Shown one piece after another: positions 59,484 to 64,000 of a stretch of 64,000 bases of DNA; positions within the stretch are counted from its first letter, which is position 1; every line of letters starts with the position of its first letter. Source of the DNA: Paenibacillus sophorae (GTDB taxonomy: Bacteria; Bacillota; Bacilli; Paenibacillales; Paenibacillaceae); the NCBI RefSeq assembly GCF_018966525.1, contig NZ_CP076607.1, forward strand, positions 4,650,001-4,714,000, written 5' to 3'. A program made the translations under genes and the position numbers. The notes under the pieces are model-generated. The model ran no database searches. It saw only the letters and a program-made list of their open reading frames with translations, and was not told where the DNA came from.

Positions 59484-60905
59484 TCAAATGCCGATGGCCT
59501 TGCCATCCACGGCAAGCATCGCTTCGCCGACAATTTCAGAGAGCGTGGGATGCGCATGTATCGCCTCGCCGATTTCCCAAGGCGTCGCATCCAGCAGCTG
59601 GGCTAATGCGGCCTCGCCGATCAGATCGGTCACATGGGGCCCGATCATTTGCACACCAAGAATGTCTCCGCTTGTCTTATCGGCGACAACCTTCACGAAG
59701 CCGTCTTTCGAACCGTACACAAGCGCTTTGCCAATTGCCGAGAACGGAAATTTTCCGGTTGCGACATCGCGGCCAAGCTCTTTGGCCTCCTTCTCCGTGT
59801 AGCCTACGCTCGCCACCTCCGGCCGAGTGTACACGCAGCGCGGGACAAGGTGGGTATGGTATGGATGCAGCCGCTCTCCGGCCAGATGATTGACCGCCAT
59901 AATGCCTTCATGGCTGGCGGCATGAGCCAGCTGCAGTCCCCCGATGCAGTCTCCGATCGCATAAATATGCGGTTCGTTCGTCTGCATGCTGGCGTTCACT
60001 TCGATGACGCCCTTATCAAAGCGGATATCCGTGTTCTCCAGGCCGATATTGTGGATATTGGCCTCTCTTCCCACCGATACCAGCAGCTTGCCGGCGGTCA
60101 GCACCTCGGTTTTGCCGCCCTTGGTCACTTCTACGCTGACGCCTTCTCCAGTCACCTGGCATGTGCCTGCGTTCACCGTTACGCCCGTCATTACGGTTAC
60201 TCCGCGTTTTTTCAGCAGGCGCTGTAGTTCCCGGGCTACCTCGATGTCTTCCCGGGGAAGCAGCTGCTCAGCAGCTTCGACGACAGTGACCCGTACGCCG
60301 AAATCAGCCAGCATCGACGCCCATTCCACGCCGATAACTCCGCCGCCAACGATCAGCATTGATGCCGGCAGCTCCTCCATCCGAAGCGCTTCTTCACTGC
60401 TTAGAATATACTGCCCATCCGGCTCAAGCCCCGGAATGAACCGGGGGCGCGACCCGGTAGCGATGATAAGGTTGACCGACACTACCGTCTCCATCTCACC
60501 GTCCTCAAGCTCCACCGCGACAGCCCCGCTGCGCGGAGAAAAGATCGAAGGACCGATAACGCGTCCCTTCCCTTTAAGCACCTGAATTTTATTTTTACGC
60601 ATCAAATACTGGACGCCCTGATGCAGCTGCTCTACAACCGCTTCCTTGCGGCGCTGCACTTTGCCGAACGCCAGCTTGACACCGGAAATTTCAATCCCGT
60701 ATTCCTCGCTTCCCGCAATATCCGCGTAGACCTCCGCGCTGCGCAGGAGCGACTTGCTTGGAATGCAGCCGCGATGCAGGCACGTTCCGCCCAGTTTGTC
60801 CTGTTCGATGATGACAACCGACTTGCCGAGCTGAGCGGCCCGAATCGCCGCCACATAGCCCCCGGTTCCTCCCCCGAGCACCGCGACATCACATGAAATG
60901 GTCAT
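59484..60905 (-). CDS. lpdV: Dihydrolipoyl dehydrogenase (E3)
   Basis: 473 residues, FAD-dependent. VLGGGTGGYVAAIRAAQLG binds FAD, the redox disulphide is in GGTCLHRGCIPSK, LIVGGGVIGVEWASMLADFG binds NAD, and the C-terminal HAHPTLSEIVGEA supplies the His-Glu pair. It reoxidises the E2 lipoyl group of the adjacent branched-chain complex. In B. subtilis the corresponding lpdV follows ptb-bcd-buk; here these and bkdR are not in the window. The first gene of the cluster, preceded by a sigma-A-like promoter. Confidence 0.94.
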   Translation of the reverse strand: MTISCDVAVLGGGTGGYVAAIRAAQLGKSVVIIEQDKLGGTCLHRGCIPSKSLLRSAEVYADIAGSEEYGIEISGVKLAFGKVQRRKEAVVEQLHQGVQYLMRKNKIQVLKGKGRVIGPSIFSPRSGAVAVELEDGEMETVVSVNLIIATGSRPRFIPGLEPDGQYILSSEEALRMEELPASMLIVGGGVIGVEWASMLADFGVRVTVVEAAEQLLPREDIEVARELQRLLKKRGVTVMTGVTVNAGTCQVTGEGVSVEVTKGGKTEVLTAGKLLVSVGREANIHNIGLENTDIRFDKGVIEVNASMQTNEPHIYAIGDCIGGLQLAHAASHEGIMAVNHLAGERLHPYHTHLVPRCVYTRPEVASVGYTEKEAKELGRDVATGKFPFSAIGKALVYGSKDGFVKVVADKTSGDILGVQMIGPHVTDLIGEAALAQLLDATPWEIGEAIHAHPTLSEIVGEAMLAVDGKAIGI

Positions 60906-60953
60906 AAATATGTATCCCCCAGTTCTTTACGCATCATTCGCATAATCCATTCT

Positions 60954-60981
60954 ATTGTACTCCCTTTTTCCCATATCACAA
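60954..60981 (-). promoter_or_regulatory. Candidate sigma-A promoter of lpdV
   Basis: Minus strand: TTGTGA (plus 60976-60981), 16-bp spacer, TACAAT (plus 60954-60959). I looked for the -24/-12 GG/GC pattern of sigma-L, which drives bkd in B. subtilis, and did not find it. Confidence 0.5.
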
Positions 60982-61120
60982 AATGCCTTTGCGCCATGGA
61001 CATTTAAAATTCGAAGCGTTATCATAAAAATGAGTATTTTGCAAAATGCTGTTAATTAAGAAGAGGCTAAAACGTTCCGCTCATCCCCAGAAATAGGTTA
61101 TAGAGAGGAAGGAAACGGTT

Positions 61121-61426
61121 ATGAAACTGCTGCTCTCCCGCTTTATTGCCATCCTTATTCTGGTTCTGCCCGGTCTGCTGGCCATGAAGGGCTTCCTCAT
61201 GATGAAAGACGATCTGTTCGACTATCTTGCGATGCACGGCGACATGACGGCGGCTCCTGCTTTCGCCTGGCTTCATTTTGCCGGAGGACTTGTCATGTTC
61301 GCGGCGGGCATGAGCTTTCTGGGCGGCTGGATTCTGACCCGGGACCGCAAGCGGAATTATGTCGGACCCCGCTTCAAGGAGAAACATAGGGCCGGACCAA
61401 GACAACCTTCCAAACCCGCTTCCTGA
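61121..61426 (+). CDS. DUF2627 family membrane protein (YqzF-like)
   Basis: 101 residues with two membrane helices (about 6-26 and 49-69). The pattern KGFLMMKDDLFDY, followed by FAWLHFAGGLVMFAAGMSFLGGWILTRDRKRN, fits the DUF2627 family, which lies beside bkd genes in Bacillus (yqzF). The function is unknown. AGGAAGG precedes ATG 61121. It is divergent from lpdV. Confidence 0.85.
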   Translation: MKLLLSRFIAILILVLPGLLAMKGFLMMKDDLFDYLAMHGDMTAAPAFAWLHFAGGLVMFAAGMSFLGGWILTRDRKRNYVGPRFKEKHRAGPRQPSKPAS

Positions 61427-61499
61427 TCCCATTTCCGGCAAATCACAGGCCTATATTCCGGATAATAATTTCAATAATGAATATCGCGGAGGTGCTGGG

Positions 61500-62663
61500 T
61501 TGACAAGATACCATCAGTTGGACTCTTTAAGAGGGCTGGCGGCGCTGACTGTAGTTGTCCATCATTTTGTATTTATTTTTACAGGATTGCTGTGGCTGGA
61601 TGCGTTAAATTACACACCTTTGCGAATCTTCAAAGCGGGGCATGAGGCGGTCATCTTTTTCTTTGTCTTAAGCGGTTTTGTCCTGTCGCTGCCCTTTTAT
61701 TCCGATGGAAAAAAAGTGAATATCCCGCATTTTTTTATCAAGAGGCTGTGCAGAATCTATATTCCTTATATCGTGGCCGTCGGGTGCTCAATTTTGGCTT
61801 ATCTGGCCTTTTATCATCCGGGACTGGGCTCCGGGTCCAGCTCTTTTTTTCATGATGTATGGAGCACGCCTTTGTCCTTAGGGCTGATTGTGGATCATAT
61901 TATTCTGATCGGCAGCTTTAAGGATTACGCATTGGACCCCGTCCTGTGGTCATTGTCCGTCGAACTACGAGTCTCCCTCGTCTTCCCCTTCATCATGCTC
62001 TTCATCAAGAGATTCGGTTGGAAGTCAAATGTGGCTCTGGGCATACTCTTGTCGGGTACGGCCCTCTTGCTTAACAATCTGGCGCATCCGGCTAATTCAC
62101 ATCCCATTTCCTCCAACCTCTACTTTACCCTCCACTACATTTCATTCTTTATCCTGGGTGCCCTGCTTGCCAAAAACCGGGTAATTCTCATTTCAAAAGT
62201 GCTAGGTTTAAGTGTTACAATGAAATATGCTTTATTGTTGTCGGGTCTGATCGTGTATACCTACGCCGGGATCGGCGATGCTGTATTCAAACGGTTGTTC
62301 TCCGTAAGCGGGGTTTGGCTGTCTCTGGCCGCTGATTGGGGAATCGCGGTTGGCGTGTGTATCCTGATTACGTCGACCTTGTCTTCACCCAAGATTTCAA
62401 ATCTGCTCGAGAAAAAGCCGGTCAAATTTTTGGGGGCGATCTCTTACAGCCTTTATCTTTACCATTCGGTGGCACTGTTCTCCTGCATTTACGCTTTTCA
62501 CAATCTGCTGCCCATGTGGGCGACACTCTCCATCGCTGTGTGTCTGTCGCTTCTGGCTTCCAGCCTGTCGTACTATTTTATCGAGAAGCCTTCAATTGAA
62601 CTGGGGAAAAAATGGACAAGCGGCCCCCTCCGCAAGCTGAAGGAAGCGAAAGAAGCCGTTTAA
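61500..62663 (+). CDS. Acyltransferase 3 family membrane protein
   Basis: 387 residues, ten or so membrane helices. The N-terminus YHQLDSLRGLAALTVVVHHF is the family signature, including the His proposed for catalysis. FFFVLSGFVLSLPFY and HFFIKRLCRIYIPYIVAV follow in the second and third segments, and DPVLWSLSVELRVSLVFPF gives the conserved Ser-Glu region. It probably acetylates exported sugars or peptidoglycan. The start is TTG 61500 with GGAGG 7 nt upstream, which removes the 47 residues of the longer open frame that overlaps the DUF2627 gene. Confidence 0.88.
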   Translation: MTRYHQLDSLRGLAALTVVVHHFVFIFTGLLWLDALNYTPLRIFKAGHEAVIFFFVLSGFVLSLPFYSDGKKVNIPHFFIKRLCRIYIPYIVAVGCSILAYLAFYHPGLGSGSSSFFHDVWSTPLSLGLIVDHIILIGSFKDYALDPVLWSLSVELRVSLVFPFIMLFIKRFGWKSNVALGILLSGTALLLNNLAHPANSHPISSNLYFTLHYISFFILGALLAKNRVILISKVLGLSVTMKYALLLSGLIVYTYAGIGDAVFKRLFSVSGVWLSLAADWGIAVGVCILITSTLSSPKISNLLEKKPVKFLGAISYSLYLYHSVALFSCIYAFHNLLPMWATLSIAVCLSLLASSLSYYFIEKPSIELGKKWTSGPLRKLKEAKEAV

Positions 62664-62707
62664 TTGGACTGCCGGTTCCAGTTCCGAAGGCGAAAGGAGT
62701 TTCTGCT

Positions 62708-63130
62708 ATGTATGAATTGAAGACGAAAGAAAACGACAGCAGTGTTATCGAGTTTATAGAAAATGTGGAGCATCCCCAGAAGCGTGAAGACGCGTACAAG
62801 CTGCTCGATATTTTTACGGAAACGACCGGCTTCCCGGCAAAAATGTGGGGAACGAGCATTATCGGATTCGGGTCCTATCACTATAAATATGCCACGGGCC
62901 ATGAGGGCGATGCGCCGCTCGTCGGTTTTTCACCCCGAAAGGCCAAGATCAGCCTCTATTTAGCGGCTTATAATCCGGAACGGGAAGCTTTGCTCGCGGA
63001 TTTGGGAAAATATACAGCAGGAAAAGGCTGCGTCTACATCAATAAAATCGCTGATATTAAGGTTGAAGTGTTAGAAGCGCTGATTAACCAATCGGTATCA
63101 TTTCTGAGGGAGACTTATCCGGAAAAGTAA
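62708..63130 (+). CDS. DUF1801 family protein
   Basis: 140 residues. The core matches DUF1801 (YdhG-like): KREDAYKLLDIFTETTGFPAKMWG, TSIIGFGSYHYKYATGHEGD, VGFSPRKAKISLYLAA and YTAGKGCVYINKIADI. No catalytic residues are known for the family; a role as iron-chaperone-like or DNA-linked protein has been suggested for relatives, without certainty. ATG 62708 has AAAGGAG 8 nt upstream and lies 44 nt after the acyltransferase gene. Confidence 0.85.
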   Translation: MYELKTKENDSSVIEFIENVEHPQKREDAYKLLDIFTETTGFPAKMWGTSIIGFGSYHYKYATGHEGDAPLVGFSPRKAKISLYLAAYNPEREALLADLGKYTAGKGCVYINKIADIKVEVLEALINQSVSFLRETYPEK

Positions 63131-63183
63131 GGCGCATATGAATGAGCCCTGCTAAGGGCGGATTATGGCGACGGATGTTTCTC

Positions 63184-64000
63184 CTAGACCTTCACCGCGC
63201 CCTTAACCAGCTCGCTGTATAACCCGCCCTTGTCCAGCAGCTCCTCATGGCTGCCCTGTTGAACAAGCCTGCCATCCTGAAGCACAAGGATCCGGTCGGC
63301 TTGGCGAATCGTATTCAGCCTGTGGGCGATGACAAAGCTGGTGCGCCCTTTCATCAAGGATTGCAGACCTTCCTGAATTTTTAGTTCAGTTACCGTGTCG
63401 ATGCTGCTGGTCGCTTCATCCAGCACCAGCATGGCCGGATCGGCCAGGATCGCCCTGGCGATGGCAAGCAGCTGCTTCTGCCCCTGGCTGATTCCTCCTC
63501 CTTCAACCGACAGCATCCGGTCATACCCTCCCGGCAGACGCATGATGAAGGAATGGGCATTGGCCAATCTGGCGGCCCGCTCCACCTCTTCGTCTGAAGC
63601 GTCCAGCCGTCCATAGCGGATATTGTCTCGTATGCTCCCCTTGAACAAGAAGGTGTCCTGCAGCACGAACGCCATTTGGCTGCGCAGACTTTCCCTGCGG
63701 ATGGATGCCAGATCCCTTCCGTCAATCGTAATGATTCCTTTGGACGGATTGTAGAACCGGGACAGCAGACCGATCAGCGTTGTCTTGCCCGCTCCGGTAG
63801 GGCCGACCAGCGCGATCATCTCGCCGGGCTTCGCCTCGAAGCTGATGTCCTTTAGATTATCGCTTTCTCCATTATAGGAAAAGGATACCTCGCGGAACCG
63901 CACCTCTCCCCGGATATGTTCAACCGCAGCCGCGTCACTCTCATCCTCGGCCTCCGCCCTCTCGTCAAGGACTTCAAATACCCGCTCGGCTCCGGCAATG
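63184..64000 (-). CDS. ABC exporter, ATP-binding domain end (5' part outside window)
   Basis: The visible 272 codons are the C-terminal nucleotide-binding domain of an MsbA/MdlB-like half-transporter; the frame runs unbroken to the window edge. The linker ERVFEVLDERAEAEDE precedes VRFREVSFSYNGESDNLKD. Motifs: Walker A GPTGAGKTT, Q-loop FVLQDTFLFKGSIRDNIRYG, signature GGGISQGQKQLLAIARA (SQGQ variant of the usual SGGQ), Walker B AMLVLDEATSSIDT and H-loop AHRLNTIRQAD. Together with the unseen membrane domain it should export drugs or lipids, often as a heterodimer with a second half-transporter. The substrate is unknown. Confidence 0.92.
   Translation of the reverse strand, partial: IAGAERVFEVLDERAEAEDESDAAAVEHIRGEVRFREVSFSYNGESDNLKDISFEAKPGEMIALVGPTGAGKTTLIGLLSRFYNPSKGIITIDGRDLASIRRESLRSQMAFVLQDTFLFKGSIRDNIRYGRLDASDEEVERAARLANAHSFIMRLPGGYDRMLSVEGGGISQGQKQLLAIARAILADPAMLVLDEATSSIDTVTELKIQEGLQSLMKGRTSFVIAHRLNTIRQADRILVLQDGRLVQQGSHEELLDKGGLYSELVKGAVKV

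Noticed and set aside
59247..60981. Sigma-L (-24/-12) promoter for the bkd genes
   Set aside because: Neither intergenic gap contains the GG/GC pair with correct spacing.
1..64000. A wholly new multi-gene defence, mobile or biosynthetic system
   Set aside because: Every multi-gene group could be matched to a known family or operon; no cluster of unassigned genes was found.

Overview
The window looks like a chromosomal segment of a spore-forming, Gram-positive Bacillota, most likely Paenibacillus or a close relative. The evidence is a moderately GC-rich base composition, strong GGAGG-type ribosome binding sites, many sporulation genes (dacB, gerW/ytfJ, spoVAA, spoVAB, spoVAF, dacF-spoIIAA-spoIIAB-sigF, spoIIM), and gene orders shared with Bacillus subtilis: ribDE-BA-H/scpAB/ytfIJ/dacB, spoVA-lysA, dacF-spoIIA, and nudF/spoIIM/fur/yqzK/xerD/deoB/pnp. 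The genus is an inference. I see no rRNA, tRNA, CRISPR array, insertion sequence or phage module. Most genes lie on the minus strand.

Layout. 1-3.7 kb: D,D-carboxypeptidase DacB (cut by the window edge), the forespore pair ytfI-gerW, and the condensin subunits scpA-scpB. 3.8-7.9 kb: riboflavin operon ribD-ribE-ribBA-ribH behind an FMN riboswitch and terminator. 7.9-11.4 kb: a small membrane protein and the TldD/TldE protease pair. 11.6-15.2 kb: a 1,220-residue LPxTG surface adhesin with Cna-type domains and a proline-rich stalk made of seven 36-bp repeats. 15.8-21.3 kb: cyclophilin, lysA, and a reduced spoVA operon (AA, AB, AF only; AF has a 225-residue repetitive acidic extension). 21.4-28.1 kb: an exported beta-propeller-like protein, an EamA transporter behind a second FMN riboswitch, a carboxylesterase, an AI-2E family transporter, a GNAT protein and a thioredoxin-like [2Fe-2S] protein. 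28.2-32.4 kb: a kinase-like phosphotransferase, asd, and a truncated LysR gene abutting a dapA-family gene. 32.5-35.9 kb: an iron-linked patch (Fur-box-controlled ferredoxin-NADP reductase, ferritin) and an AT-rich pair, type II thioesterase plus Sfp-type phosphopantetheinyl transferase.

36-50.2 kb is a syntenic core: dacF-spoIIAA-spoIIAB-sigF, a serine hydrolase, the nucleoside-salvage operon yqzK-xerD-deoB-pnp-pnp-pdp-flavin reductase, fur, spoIIM, an endonuclease Q-like gene, a Nudix hydrolase, and divergently a probable mciZ. 50.5-53.3 kb: a three-gene ABC-2 exporter whose genes all use non-ATG starts. 53.5-60.9 kb: a peptidase T-like M20 peptidase, a 33-residue Prli42-like miniprotein, lipB, and the branched-chain 2-oxoacid dehydrogenase genes (lpdV, E1 alpha, E1 beta, E2). 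61-64 kb: DUF2627 protein, acyltransferase 3, DUF1801 protein, and the ATPase end of an ABC exporter cut by the window.

How the parts connect. Promoter-like sites for sigma-E (dacB), sigma-F/G (ytfI, spoVAA) and sigma-H (spoIIAA) can be read in the expected places, which ties the scattered sporulation genes to one programme. Two FMN riboswitches pair riboflavin synthesis with a likely flavin importer. Fur, a near-perfect Fur box and ferritin occur within 14 kb of each other. I found no clearly unprecedented multi-gene system. The most interesting items are a tandem purine nucleoside phosphorylase whose base-recognition Asn is replaced by Asp, the riboswitch-controlled EamA transporter, the extended SpoVAF, the miniproteins MciZ and Prli42, and the damaged LysR/dapA junction.
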